DNA from: Kribbella sp. NBC_01245
GTDB taxonomy: Bacteria; Actinomycetota; Actinomycetes; Propionibacteriales; Kribbellaceae
NCBI RefSeq assembly: GCF_036226525.1
Contig: NZ_CP108487.1
Coordinates: forward strand, 124,001 to 188,000
Direction of reading: 5' to 3'
DNA: 64,000 nt
The notes under the pieces are model-generated. The model did no database searches. It was not told the DNA's origin and saw only the letters and a program-made list of their open reading frames with translations. Shown here one piece after another: positions 40,520-49,036 of this stretch. Position numbers and translations under genes: made by a program. Numbering within the stretch: the stretch's first letter is position 1; each line of letters opens with the position of its first letter.

Positions 40520-41407
40520 CTACGCCGTGAGGCGATCCGCTTCGGCCAGCAGCAGATCGCCGAAGGGCTGAAAGCCAATACTGCAGGCGTAGACGCCGCT
40601 GACGACTCGGTGGATGGTTCCCCATTCCCAGATGGCGGTGGCATCCACGCCCGTGCGAGAAGCCAGCCGCTCAGTCCGCACCCGGAGGTCGTCGCCGAGG
40701 TCGGGGTTGCAACGCACGATGGTGCCGAGATCGCACGCCGGTTCGGCCCGCAGCCCGAGGGGATCGATGAGCTTGTAGCTGCCGTCACTCGCTTGCAGGG
40801 CGTTCATCTCGTGGATGTCACCGTGGACGAGAACCGCGGTCCGATTGTCGTGGGCAAGGTGACGACGCTTCATACAATCGAGCGCGTCCGCCACCGTGGC
40901 CGGCGAACACGGTTGCCCTGCCTGCTCCCACAGTTTTGGCAGCCGATCGGCGTACTGCTCAGCCAACTTCGCGCCGGTTGGAAGGTCGATGTCGGGACCG
41001 GTCGGACGCCACAGGCGAACCGCCACGTCGCACAGCAGGTCGTGGCGGCTTGCAGGGTCGGCCACGACGTTGTACATCGGAACCCCAAGGCGCTCCAGCA
41101 GCAGGGCTTGCCGACTCAGGTCCTCGCCCAACAGCTTGGCGCATCCCCCGCCATTCGCCAGGCGCAACGCCATGGCCTCCGGCCCGACGTCCCGACCCGG
41201 CACCCCGATCTTGAGGACCGCCGGAGTCCCGTCAACCAGCGTCACCTCGACAACCAGGGCGACGTGACCGCCCGTGAGACTGGGACCGATCGTCAGAGAC
41301 CAGTCCTGGGCTAGCGAGTCGACCACGCCTGGTAGCTCGTCCAGCCAGGATTCGTTCCCGTCGGTTATGACCGTCTTGCGGACCTGGTCGGGAATGTCGA
41401 GGCTCAC
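40520..41407 (-). CDS. APH(6)/hydroxyurea-type aminoglycoside phosphotransferase
   Basis: A 295-residue kinase of the APH(6)/Hur family. HVALVVEVTLVDGTPAVLKI holds the ATP-binding lysine, VLVHGDIHEMNALQ the catalytic aspartate and asparagine, and YKLIDPLGLRAEPACDLGTI the metal-binding aspartate. Enzymes of this group inactivate streptomycin or hydroxyurea by phosphorylation. All catalytic residues are present, so it may give resistance or self-protection to its host. Being inside the island it was probably acquired. Substrate cannot be decided by sequence alone. Confidence 0.88.
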   Translation of the reverse strand: MSLDIPDQVRKTVITDGNESWLDELPGVVDSLAQDWSLTIGPSLTGGHVALVVEVTLVDGTPAVLKIGVPGRDVGPEAMALRLANGGGCAKLLGEDLSRQALLLERLGVPMYNVVADPASRHDLLCDVAVRLWRPTGPDIDLPTGAKLAEQYADRLPKLWEQAGQPCSPATVADALDCMKRRHLAHDNRTAVLVHGDIHEMNALQASDGSYKLIDPLGLRAEPACDLGTIVRCNPDLGDDLRVRTERLASRTGVDATAIWEWGTIHRVVSGVYACSIGFQPFGDLLLAEADRLTA

Positions 41408-41433
41408 ACCGGCAGCCTAAAGGGAGGGACACG

Positions 41434-41706
41434 TCAGTCGTGATCGGCACCCGCCACGGGTTCGCTGATTCGGCCTTGATTTCGATGATTGCCGCCTCGC
41501 AGGTCCACTACTCGACGTCGCGCCGCGCAGCCACTGCCCCCAGCGACCAGATTGACTTGTTCAGGCAGGCGTTGCAGCTGGTGGAGGTTCTCGCGGTCGA
41601 TCACCGCCACCGGCTCGTCGTCCACGCCGGCGAGTGGACACAGGGGGAAGTGTGCCGGCGGCTTCTCGCCCGTCGCGTCACATCTCAGGCAGCGCCAGTC
41701 CGCCAT
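41434..41706 (-). CDS. Possible small cysteine-containing protein
   Basis: A 90-residue frame with WRCLRCDATGEKPPAHFPLC at the start, which resembles a zinc-ribbon half (C-x2-C then H and C). The following DEPVAVIDRENLHQLQRLPE is helical and has good third-position GC. GGAG lies ten bases before the ATG. The end, rich in Gly and Arg, is less convincing. I do not recognise a family. It could be a decayed gene. Confidence 0.35.
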   Translation of the reverse strand: MADWRCLRCDATGEKPPAHFPLCPLAGVDDEPVAVIDRENLHQLQRLPEQVNLVAGGSGCAARRRVVDLRGGNHRNQGRISEPVAGADHD

Positions 41707-42112
41707 GGCCGTGGTGCTCCGCGGTCAGGTGGTCGTGCCGTGCGGCCGTCGGTTCGCCGGCGCCAGGGAGATATTCAGCTTGCCCACGACCGTGCTCCTA
41801 TCTTTGGTTGCCCTCAGCACCCGGTTCCCTCAGTGACCTGAAACCACACCTCGTGCGCTAGTGCGTGCGCGCAGCGGCACGTCGTCCGGCCGCTGAGGGC
41901 CGCTCGGCGGTTGTCCGACCGTTACCCATTCGCCGCCGTGCTGGATGAAACGTTCTCGCTGACACCGTTCCCGCCGCTGGCTTCGCCGACGACCGGCTGC
42001 TCGACTGGGTTGCCGCGGCTGGCCGGTGCCGCCTGTCCAGCCGGATGCCTTGTGAGCGGCCCGTCCAGCGCGGCGTCGGTGTCCGCCGCGCTGGCCAGTG
42101 TCTCCGGTTGAA
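41707..42112. other. Gene-free stretch
   Basis: Some 400 bases between the small Cys protein and the secreted protein. Open frames here lack starts, sites and codon bias. I see no repeat worth naming. Confidence 0.45.
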
Positions 42113-42514
42113 TTAGAGGATTCTGCCGATAAGGCCGTACTCCAACTTGCCCCAGTCGCTGACGTGCTGGAGTTCGATGCCGACGCCACGACCGTCGTAT
42201 CTCATGGGAACTGAACGGCAGGTCTCGTTGTCGTTGCCGCCGTAGTCACGGAAGTGAAGGTTGACCTCGCCGGTCTGGTCCCGCACCCAGATCTCGGCAT
42301 ATGACGAGCTGACGGAGTTCCACGCACGGATGCACACCGTGTTGATCGAGTCCTTGTACCAGGCCGACGCCTTCCAGACCTGGTCGGAGTTCCTGAGAAC
42401 AAGCTCACCCCACGGATCAGCAGCTGCGGGCGTGGCTGTCGCGACCACGGTTCCCACCGTGACCGCGACGGCCACCGCGGCGCGTGTCAATGCCGTGCCG
42501 ATCATCGTGCCCAT
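42113..42514 (-). CDS. Small secreted protein of unknown function
   Basis: A protein of about 133 residues. I start it at ATG 42,514, six bases after AAAGGGGAAA, giving MGTMIGTALTRAAVAVAVTV, a clear signal peptide ending near ATPAAA. The mature part (about 95 residues) is rich in Trp, Tyr and Ser with two cysteines (NTVCIRAWNS and NETCRSVPM) that could form a disulfide. It looks like a small beta-sandwich, as in secreted actinobacterial proteins of unknown role. No partner gene is adjacent. Confidence 0.7.
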   Translation of the reverse strand: MGTMIGTALTRAAVAVAVTVGTVVATATPAAADPWGELVLRNSDQVWKASAWYKDSINTVCIRAWNSVSSSYAEIWVRDQTGEVNLHFRDYGGNDNETCRSVPMRYDGRGVGIELQHVSDWGKLEYGLIGRIL

Positions 42515-42891
42515 TTGGTATTTCCCCTTTGTTGGTTTGGCCGGCGCGGTGCCGGCCGACATAGAGTGCGACCCGCTGGAGGGGTCGGCAATAACCTTCA
42601 GCCGTGGCCAAATAACTCAGCTCCCCCGCGAGCGACGGGTCCCAGACCTCCCTCGCAATCATCTGCAGCGGTTCCTGGCGGCCAGGCCCCATCCATACCT
42701 TGCGCCCGCCAGGCCGCGGGGCGCCTGGCAAGGCGCGTCGCCGCGACACCCGGCCAACTCCGCCCGTACGGCGGCTCCATGCCACTCCATCCGCCGGTAG
42801 CACTCCCGAAGGAACGCGTCAGCCGGGGCTCGGTAGTAGGGGCCAGGCCTGTGCTGGACCAGTCGGCCGACATGACGCCAGAGGCCGGCTC
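42515..42891. other. Gene-free stretch
   Basis: About 375 bases between the divergent secreted protein gene and the ArdC-like gene. Promoters for both must lie here, but I cannot single them out. No repeats seen. Confidence 0.4.
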
Positions 42892-43862
42892 ATGGTGAGC
42901 GACCGCACTGGCCGGAAGGTCAAAGCCGAACAAGTGCATCAGCGCATGATCGACGAAGTCCGCAAGCTGCGCAGCGGACAGACCTGGAAGGCGTGGATGG
43001 ACGCGGCCACCCTGCTCCCCAACTACAGCTTCCGCAACCTCGTGCTCATCACCATGCAGCGACCCGACGCCACTCGAGTGGCCGGCTACCGCACCTGGCA
43101 AAGGCTGGGACGTCAGGTCAACAAGGACGAGTCCGCAATCCAGATCCTCGCCCCGATGCACCGCAAGACGACCAAAGATGAGACGGATGATGCCTCGACG
43201 AGAAGGACAAAGCCAAGCGCCTCATCGGCTTCAAAGTCGCGTCGGTATACGACATCAGCCAGACGTCCGGCGATCCGTTGCCCGCGCCACCTAGCCCAGG
43301 CCGGATCGTCGGACAGGTACCGGATGGTCTGTGGGACGCGTTGGCGGCCGAAGTCGCCCGAGCGGGCTTCATCCTGGCACGAGACACGATCTCAGAACCT
43401 GGAGTCAGGGGCTTCACCAATTACGTGGATCGCCGTGTGGTCGTGGCCGCCGAGCTCGACGACGCCACCGCAGTCGCAACTCTCGCGCACGAAGTCGCTC
43501 ACATGACGATGCACATGCCCGACCCCGACGACGGGTCCGGCATCGAGAAATGCCGAGGCGTCCGAGAAGTCGAGGCCGAATCCGTCGCGCACATGCTGCT
43601 CTCCCACCACGGCGTACACAGCGACGAATCATCCTTCGCCTACGTCGCCGGCTGGGCGGCCTCTCTGTCAGGCACCGAGCCGGAGGTAGAGGTCCAAAAG
43701 GTTGGGAAGTACGTCGTCGGTGTCGCCCGCCGCTTGATCGACTCAACCAGTGCCTACCTGGAGGCCCGCGCACCCCAGCCGCCGCGGCCAACTCGCGACA
43801 AGCTCCTCGCCCCTTCAACGTCGCCCGATGACGTTCCCCACATCGCGCTCGAGCCCCGATGA
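42892..43862 (+). pseudogene. ArdC-like antirestriction protein split by a frameshift
   Basis: The first part reads TGRKVKAEQVHQRMIDEVRK, SFRNLVLITMQRPDATRVAG and YRTWQRLGRQVNKDESAIQI, the N-terminal ssDNA-binding domain of ArdC (DUF1738-like). After about 43,165 the reading shifts back by one base to LDEKDKAKRLIGFKVASVYD and DISQTSGDPLP. The second part ends with a zinc peptidase site ATLAHEVAHMTMH (H-E-x-x-H) and ESVAHMLLSHHG. ArdC proteins protect incoming plasmids or ICEs from restriction. The frame break at 43,165-43,197 should stop normal synthesis; a frameshifting mechanism is not apparent. An ATG at 43,278 could still give the peptidase part alone. Confidence 0.72.
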
Positions 43863-43883
43863 GCTGCGAAGGAGAGGCCGACG

Positions 43884-44222
43884 ATGGGAGGCAATGAGCG
43901 GCTCGCCGCACTGAAGCGTGCCCGAGAACGCCAGCGCCGGATTGAGGCAGCAACCGCCCGCGCGATCCGCGCCCAAACCACGGTCCAGCGGGCAGTCAAA
44001 ACCCGCGAAGCATCAGCCCGCAAACACGACGAGAAAGTCAACGCCGCCGAGCAGGCAGTCGCCTCGGCAGCTGCCGACCTCGCCCGCACCTGCGGATCAT
44101 CTGATGCAGCAGCAGAGATCCTAGGCTGGAGCACCCGCGAACTCCGCCGCATCACCAGGACCGCTGTGACACCGAACGCAATCCGAGGCGCTGACAGCCG
44201 CGCCAACGGGAGCACACCATGA
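43884..44222 (+). CDS. Small helical (coiled-coil) hypothetical protein
   Basis: A 112-residue, very basic and Ala-rich protein. Residues 5-70 are a continuous charged helix (RLAALKRARERQRRIEAATA, AEQAVASAAADLARTC), likely a coiled coil. The end carries a helix-turn-helix-like stretch (AAAEILGWSTRELRRITRT). It could be a mobile-element regulator with DNA contact. It overlaps the following excisionase-like gene by four bases (ATGA) and follows the ArdC-like gene by 21 bp, so the three may be one transfer-linked unit. Confidence 0.6.
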   Translation: MGGNERLAALKRARERQRRIEAATARAIRAQTTVQRAVKTREASARKHDEKVNAAEQAVASAAADLARTCGSSDAAAEILGWSTRELRRITRTAVTPNAIRGADSRANGSTP

Positions 44223-44425
44223 CCGAGACCAACAAACATCGGCCCGGCAACGAACCGCTCTGGGGCGTCGAGGATGTCTCGACCTATCTCGGCGTACCAA
44301 TCCGAACCCTCTACCAATGGCGAACCAAGAAATACGGCCCACCAGGCGAACGCGTCGGCCGCCACCTACGCTACAGAGCCTCCGACGTAGTCGCCTGGTT
44401 CGAAGGCCTAGCTACCGAGCGATGA
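44219..44425 (+). CDS. Excisionase/AlpA-like helix-turn-helix protein
   Basis: A 68-residue protein with the Xis/MerR-like winged helix: LWGVEDVSTYLGVPIRTLYQ, WRTKKYGPPGERVGRHLRYR and ASDVVAWFEGL. Such proteins bend DNA for excision or regulate integrase genes in actinobacterial integrative elements. It is coupled to the coiled-coil gene (ATGA). In this island it is the best candidate for a directionality factor, but it lies 6 kb from the integrase, so the link is uncertain. Confidence 0.8.
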   Translation: MTETNKHRPGNEPLWGVEDVSTYLGVPIRTLYQWRTKKYGPPGERVGRHLRYRASDVVAWFEGLATER

Positions 44426-44440
44426 GCTTGCTGGCGAGCG

Positions 44441-44938
44441 GTGAGGCTGGCTGTTGGTGTGGCCCTGTTCGTTGTGGGCGGCCTGCAGGTTGCTGCAGAA
44501 CCCGGGGATGCGGCGATCAACCTGCGGTCCGCGAAGGCCGACGCGTTCGACGGTCCGTCCTACGACATCGCATTTCTGTTCGCTTTGCACGCCGCCGCGA
44601 AGTTTGACCATGCGCAGTTTTCACGACAGCACGGCATTGCTGGAGCAGCTCAACACCGCTCCTCGACATGGCCAGATCGGTCGGGCGCAGGGGATTCTGA
44701 TGCGTCACTGCAGGCTGGGCACCGAGATCGTCTTGGTGTTCCTGAAGCGCGGTCGGCAGACCGCCAACGTCAAGCTGAGTGACCTCGCCAAGATCCTTGT
44801 CGAGGCTCACGAGCGAGACATGCTGTCGGACACTCTGGCCGCATGGAACGGGGGTGGCGAATCGGTAGCCCTCTCGCGTCGCACAGGCCATAAGTCCATG
44901 ACGCGAAGTCTCCCACCGCCGCGCAAAGGGCTGGCATG
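44441..44938 (+). pseudogene. Broken GAF-ANTAR regulator
   Basis: One frame reads AINLRSAKADAFDGPSYDIA and FLFALHAAAKFDHAQF, the end of a GAF domain. A second frame then reads FHDSTALLEQLNTAPRHGQI and IGRAQGILMRHCRLGTEIVL, VKLSDLAKILVEAHE, an ANTAR RNA-binding domain. The change of frame falls near 44,610-44,640. The normal N-terminal part of the GAF domain is also missing. ANTAR proteins antiterminate transcription; this copy is very likely dead. Confidence 0.5.
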
Positions 44939-44975
44939 ACGGCAGACAACCGCCGACGCCGTACGCAATGCCTCC

Positions 44976-45752
44976 TCAGCGCACGATGAAGTTCAGCAAG
45001 TCCGTACGCTCGGCTCCCGTTTCGGTCTTGACGTAGACGCTGATCTGATAGCTGCCTCGCTGCACATCCGTGATCCCGAGCCACCCGTGCCAGGTGCATT
45101 GAGCGGACCGTGTTGGAGCCACCGCCAGTTGCTTGGTCTTGGTATTGACTACTCGTGCCACCACTGTGCAGGTATTGCTATCGAGTTCCCCGAAGTTCGT
45201 GATGGTGGTGTACCAGTAGCGAAGGTTCAGGCGTCCGACCTCGGGAACTTGGTACTCGCCCGGTCCGATCTTGTGAGCGTTCCTGTCGTCGATCTCAATC
45301 TCGATCCGCTCGATTCGCTCCGCCTCTGGCGTCGGCGAGGGCGTCGGCGTCAGAGGCGGCGTCGGAGTCGGAGTCGGGGTGAGGGTCGGCGTCGGTGTCG
45401 GAGTCGGAGTCGGGGTGAGGGTCGGCGTCGGTGTCGGAGTGGGCGTGAGGGTCGGCGTTGGGGTCGGGCTCGGCGTTGGTGTCGGACAGGGGGACGTGGT
45501 GCAGGGAGGCGGCGGTTCGGACTGACCGAATATGACCACTACCAGGCCTGCCGCAAGGGAGAGCACGACCCCACCGCCCAGTACTTGAGCCGTCAGCTTG
45601 CCCCGCGGCTTACGAAGCAGGAACCACACGAGGCCCCCAGCCACTGCGAAGCAGGCGACGATCGTGGCTCGTCTGGCCGGCCCATCCACCGCATCCAGTG
45701 CCGCCAGGAGAAGCCCGGCCGCTACCGCGACACCACCGAGAGCCCCGCCCAA
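44976..45752 (-). CDS. Membrane protein with a long Thr-Pro repeat stalk
   Basis: A 258-residue protein with three hydrophobic segments in the first 75 residues, then a stalk of about 65 residues of Thr-Pro repeats (with Leu every few units), then a folded C-terminal domain ([60 protein letters not shown]) that looks like an immunoglobulin-type beta-sandwich. It is probably a surface protein anchored at the N-terminus, with the domain held away from the membrane. I recognise no family for the outer domain. The stalk is coded by a 36-bp repeat. Confidence 0.7.
   Translation of the reverse strand: MGGALGGVAVAAGLLLAALDAVDGPARRATIVACFAVAGGLVWFLLRKPRGKLTAQVLGGGVVLSLAAGLVVVIFGQSEPPPPCTTSPCPTPTPSPTPTPTLTPTPTPTPTLTPTPTPTPTPTLTPTPTPTPPLTPTPSPTPEAERIERIEIEIDDRNAHKIGPGEYQVPEVGRLNLRYWYTTITNFGELDSNTCTVVARVVNTKTKQLAVAPTRSAQCTWHGWLGITDVQRGSYQISVYVKTETGAERTDLLNFIVR
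45334..45480. repeat. Minisatellite coding for the Thr-Pro stalk
   Basis: A unit of 36 bases is repeated exactly from 45,364 and 45,400, followed by diverged copies based on the six-base words GGAGTC, GGTGTC and GGCGTC. It codes on the minus strand for Thr-Pro dipeptides. Length variation between strains is likely. Confidence 0.7.
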
Positions 45753-46210
45753 GAGGGGCGGCTCGACGTCGTCATCTAGAACTCATCTTCCGGTTCCCCT
45801 CCAGTTGCTTGCGCACCGGCGCCGGATTGCTCCGCGGGTCGCGCTGCGGAATTACCCAATCTGGGAGTCGAGTAACTCACGATTTCGCGGCCAGACGCCA
45901 GACCTCATCGCAGCGCCGGTTTCAGGCTCGGCGAAGAACCCGGCCACACCTGGGGGGAAGGGGCAGCCGGGTCCTCATCCGCAGTGTGCGCCTGTACGGC
46001 TCAGTTGGGGAGCAGACGGTCACAAACCGTTAGCCACGAATGGGGGCGCTGACTTCCCGGCCGCATAGGCGCTGTCCGATCGCCCGGTCAGGCCAAAGCC
46101 CCGGCAGCTCTGAGGGACTGACGGGACTTTGGTGCCGTTACCCCTGCGCCTGGACTTGGGGCAATCGCTATACCAGTCAGATCGCACAGCAAGCGATGGA
46201 CGTTACCTAG

Positions 46211-46254
46211 GGGGCAGGCCGCTGCGCGCGGGGGCAGGCCGCTGCGCGCAGCGG
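46211..46254. repeat. Tandem 20-base repeat ending in a palindrome
   Basis: GGGGCAGGCCGCTGCGCGC occurs at 46,211-46,229 and 46,231-46,249. The second copy runs into CCGCTGCG/CGCAGCGG (46,239-46,254), a perfect 16-base palindrome. Confidence 0.65.
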
Positions 46255-46260
46255 TCCACG

Positions 46261-46308
46261 CGAAGGGCCCGGTCCACGCCCGGGGGATTGGGTCAGCCGG
46301 GCCCTTCG
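46261..46308. repeat. Long stem-loop (12-bp arms)
   Basis: CGAAGGGCCCGG (46,261-46,272) and CCGGGCCCTTCG (46,297-46,308) pair perfectly around a 24-base loop. No T-run follows, so it may be a factor-dependent terminator, an RNA element or a protein site. Confidence 0.6.
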
Positions 46309-46473
46309 GCCCCCTCTATTTGCGCCGGTCTCGGTCCGGCGCGCTCCTCCCGGTACCCGGCATGCCGAGCCGTACGCCGGTGGCACCACAGCATCGGAGC
46401 GGACACCGAACCCATACCGGCTCGCCTGCAGCCGGGCTGAGAATGCGTGCACAGCCCAGCCTTCGGGCTCATC

Positions 46474-46541
46474 GGTGAGAGAAGTGTGAGAGCCGCGTGA
46501 GCTCGGACCAGATTGCCGCGGGCTTTCATGAATCTCTCATC
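46474..46541. promoter_or_regulatory. Cluster of 11-bp-period half-sites before ftsH
   Basis: On the plus strand GGTGAGAG, TGTGAGAG and CGTGAGCT start at 46,474, 46,485 and 46,496, exactly 11 bases apart. CTTTCATG and CTCTCATC start at 46,523 and 46,534, again 11 apart but in the other orientation. The period fits tandem binding of an OmpR-type response regulator. The second pair ends 103 bp before the ftsH ATG. Confidence 0.65.
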
Positions 46542-46644
46542 AGCTCCTCGGCACGGTGGGGGTTGGGCCACTTAGAAGTGGCCGTCCGGCTGGGCGGCGA
46601 CGGTGGCACCCGACCCAACCGCAGGTCCCACCGAGGAGCAGATC

Positions 46645-48495
46645 ATGCAAGGACCTTCAACGCCGCAGCCCGGACCACCGCCAGCTGAACCGCAGACCCC
46701 GAGGCGGTGGAGGGGGTGGCAGTTGCTGGCTGCGCTGGCAGTTTTCGGCATCCTCTTCTTCGGCCCTGGTGTCCTCACCGCGGCACGCACGCAGCAGCTG
46801 TCCTACAGCGCCTTCCTCGCGGATGTCCAAGCCCACAAGGTCAGCGCCGTGGTGGTCGGAACCAATGGCCAGATCACCGGATCGCTTGCCGGTGGCAAGG
46901 ATTTCGCCACCCAGGCGCCGGTCTGGGCGCTGACCACCGACGACTTGGCGACCAAGTTGCAGAACGCCGGTGTGCAGGTGTCGGCGGCCCAGCAGTCGGA
47001 CACGCTGCGGCAGTTGATCGAGTCCCTGCTGCCGACGCTGCTGCTGATCGGGGCTTTCGTCTGGCTCGGCCGCCGGACTGGGCAGAGCCTCGGCTCAGGT
47101 GGGGGACTCGGCGGTCTGATCCGGGGCAAGCCGTCGCGGGTCACCGATGCCGAGCGGCCCCGGACGCGGTTCGGCGACGTCGCCGGGTACGACGGGGTGA
47201 AGGAGGAGGTGCGCGAGGTCGTCGACTACCTGCAGCACCCGGAGCGGTACCGGCGGGTCGGGGCAAGAGGGCCGCGGGGCGTGCTGTTGGTGGGACCACC
47301 CGGTACGGGGAAGACGCTGCTGGCCCGAGCGGTGGCAGGGGAGGCCGAGGTTCCGTTCTACGCGGTGACGGGCAGCAGCTTCGTCGAGATGTTCGTTGGC
47401 CTCGGTGCCGCCCGGGTCCGCGACCTCTTCGCCGATGCCCGTCGCAACGGCCCGGCCATCATCTTCATCGACGAGATCGACGCCATCGGTGGGCGCCGCG
47501 GCCTGAACGGTGTCGGCGGGCACGACGAACGGGAGCAGACCCTCAACCAGTTGCTCGCGGAGATGGACGGCTTCACCGAGGGCAGCTCCGTCGTCGTACT
47601 CGCGAACACGAACAGGCCTGAGGTCCTCGATCCGGCGCTGCTGCGCCCGGGCCGGTTCGACCGGCAGGTTCAGGTGCCGTTGCCCGTGCTGGCTGAGCGG
47701 ACCGCGATCCTCACCGTCCACACCCGTGGGAAGGCGCTCACCGAGAGCGTCGATCTCCGGGACGTGGCGCGCGGCACTCCGGGTTTCAGCGGTGCGGACC
47801 TGGCGAACCTGGTGAACGAGGCGGCGCTGCGGGCTGCCCGGGCAGGGCGGAACGAGCTGAGGCCTGCCGACTTCGAGGACGCCCGGGAACGGCTGATCCT
47901 CGGCCGGCGGGACGGGACCGCGCTCCTTCCGGAGGAACGACTGCGGGTGGCTGTGCACGAGTCGGGTCACGCCTTGGTCGCGGCGCTGTCGCCGACCGCG
48001 GACCCGGTCGCGAAGATCACCATCCTACCGACCGGCTTGGCTCTCGGCGCGACACATCAGCTGCCGAACGACGAGCGACGGCTGTACTCGGATCGCTATC
48101 TGCGGGAGTCGCTGGCAGTTCGCCTGGCCGGTCGGGCAGCAGAGCTGATCGTGTTCGGGGAGCTGTCGACCGGAGCGGCGGATGATCTCGCGGGCGCGAC
48201 CCGGCTCGCCGTACGGATGGTTCGCGATTACGGCTTCTCCGGTGACCTCGGGCCGGTCGCCTATCCGACCGCGCCTGCCGAGGACGGCGAGCGACCGTAC
48301 GCCGAGGCGACCCAGCGACTCGTCGATCTGGAGGTGTCACGGCTGCTTCGAGCCGCCGAGGAGCACGCCGATCTTCTTCTCCGGCGCCATCGTGAATCGC
48401 TCGACCAGCTCAGTGGACGACTGCTGCAGGACGAGACGGTCGACGGGGCAGTGGTCTACGACATCGTCCGTCATCCACCAACCAGGGTCGCCTGA
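46645..48495 (+). CDS. ftsH: FtsH-family AAA+ zinc protease
   Basis: A membrane-bound ATP-dependent protease of about 616 residues. The ATG at 46,645 follows GAGGAG by six bases, so I prefer it to the in-frame GTG at 46,603. A first membrane helix ([20 protein letters not shown]) and a second ([15 protein letters not shown]) flank the outer domain. The AAA module has GPPGTGKT (Walker A), [12 protein letters not shown] (Walker B) and [11 protein letters not shown] (SRH); the peptidase has [10 protein letters not shown] (H-E-x-x-H). It should degrade damaged or regulatory membrane proteins. As a second, island-borne FtsH it probably adds stress tolerance. It begins a plus-strand operon of five genes. 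Confidence 0.9.
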   Translation: MQGPSTPQPGPPPAEPQTPRRWRGWQLLAALAVFGILFFGPGVLTAARTQQLSYSAFLADVQAHKVSAVVVGTNGQITGSLAGGKDFATQAPVWALTTDDLATKLQNAGVQVSAAQQSDTLRQLIESLLPTLLLIGAFVWLGRRTGQSLGSGGGLGGLIRGKPSRVTDAERPRTRFGDVAGYDGVKEEVREVVDYLQHPERYRRVGARGPRGVLLVGPPGTGKTLLARAVAGEAEVPFYAVTGSSFVEMFVGLGAARVRDLFADARRNGPAIIFIDEIDAIGGRRGLNGVGGHDEREQTLNQLLAEMDGFTEGSSVVVLANTNRPEVLDPALLRPGRFDRQVQVPLPVLAERTAILTVHTRGKALTESVDLRDVARGTPGFSGADLANLVNEAALRAARAGRNELRPADFEDARERLILGRRDGTALLPEERLRVAVHESGHALVAALSPTADPVAKITILPTGLALGATHQLPNDERRLYSDRYLRESLAVRLAGRAAELIVFGELSTGAADDLAGATRLAVRMVRDYGFSGDLGPVAYPTAPAEDGERPYAEATQRLVDLEVSRLLRAAEEHADLLLRRHRESLDQLSGRLLQDETVDGAVVYDIVRHPPTRVA

Positions 48496-48523
48496 GCGAC
48501 CACAAGGCATGAAGGAGCCCTCG

Positions 48524-49036
48524 ATGACCATGATCAGGACAGGCCGGAAAGCGATCCGGTATCTGCCGACTCTGCTGGCGGTGGGACTGCTGGCCGGCTG
48601 CAGCGCTCAACCACCGGTGTTGGACTTGCCGGCGGGTGGCGTCGACGCGGATTCCGGCTCGGTCGTCATCGACGACATCTGGCTTGACGGTCCTCATGGT
48701 GTCGCGGCCGGGGCCGACGCGCCGTTGCGGCTGGCCTTGGAGAACATGTCCGCCTCTGACGACGCACTCGTCGGAGTCACGACGCCGATAGCCAAGAGCG
48801 TGCAGCTCGAGCAGGGCGGTCGGCCCACCGGCAAGATCGTGCTCCCGGCCGGACGGCTCGTCGATTTCGAGTGGCAAACCGGGGTCGAGCTCGAAGGGCT
48901 TCGTACGTCGATCCAGCCGGGGCAGCCGTTCACGGTCACCTTGCGCTTCGCCCACGCAGCGCCGGTCGCTGTTCAGGTCACCGCCGGACCGCTGGCCGCA
49001 CCAGACCCCGCGCCATCGAAGAAGGAGCGAGCATGA
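48524..49036 (+). CDS. Copper chaperone-like (PCuAC/DUF461-type) lipoprotein
   Basis: A 170-residue lipoprotein (lipobox VGLLAGC). After a short linker it has a cupredoxin-like pattern: VVIDDIWLDGPHGVAAGADA, LRLALENMSASDDALVGVTT, KIVLPAGRLVDFEW and RTSIQPGQPFTVTLRF. This resembles the PCuAC family, but the usual His and Met copper ligands (H-x-M and M-rich tail) are mostly missing, so copper binding is doubtful. The ATG follows AAGGAG by six bases. It overlaps the MFS gene (ATGA) and follows ftsH by 28 bp. Confidence 0.7.
   Translation: MTMIRTGRKAIRYLPTLLAVGLLAGCSAQPPVLDLPAGGVDADSGSVVIDDIWLDGPHGVAAGADAPLRLALENMSASDDALVGVTTPIAKSVQLEQGGRPTGKIVLPAGRLVDFEWQTGVELEGLRTSIQPGQPFTVTLRFAHAAPVAVQVTAGPLAAPDPAPSKKERA

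Larger units (their letters stand above)
45753..46473. other. Gene-free stretch with structured repeats
   Basis: Roughly 700 bases without a credible gene between the stalk protein and the ftsH promoter. It holds a tandem repeat and two strong inverted repeats listed separately. It separates the decayed left part of the island from the intact stress block. Confidence 0.5.

Noticed and set aside
45330..45480. CRISPR-like array
   Set aside because: The repeats are contiguous without unique spacers and code for a Thr-Pro stalk in a real gene.
35346..46000. A defence island (restriction, CBASS or toxin-antitoxin system)
   Set aside because: Only a broken toxin remnant and an antirestriction gene were found. 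No nuclease, cyclase or methyltransferase set is visible.
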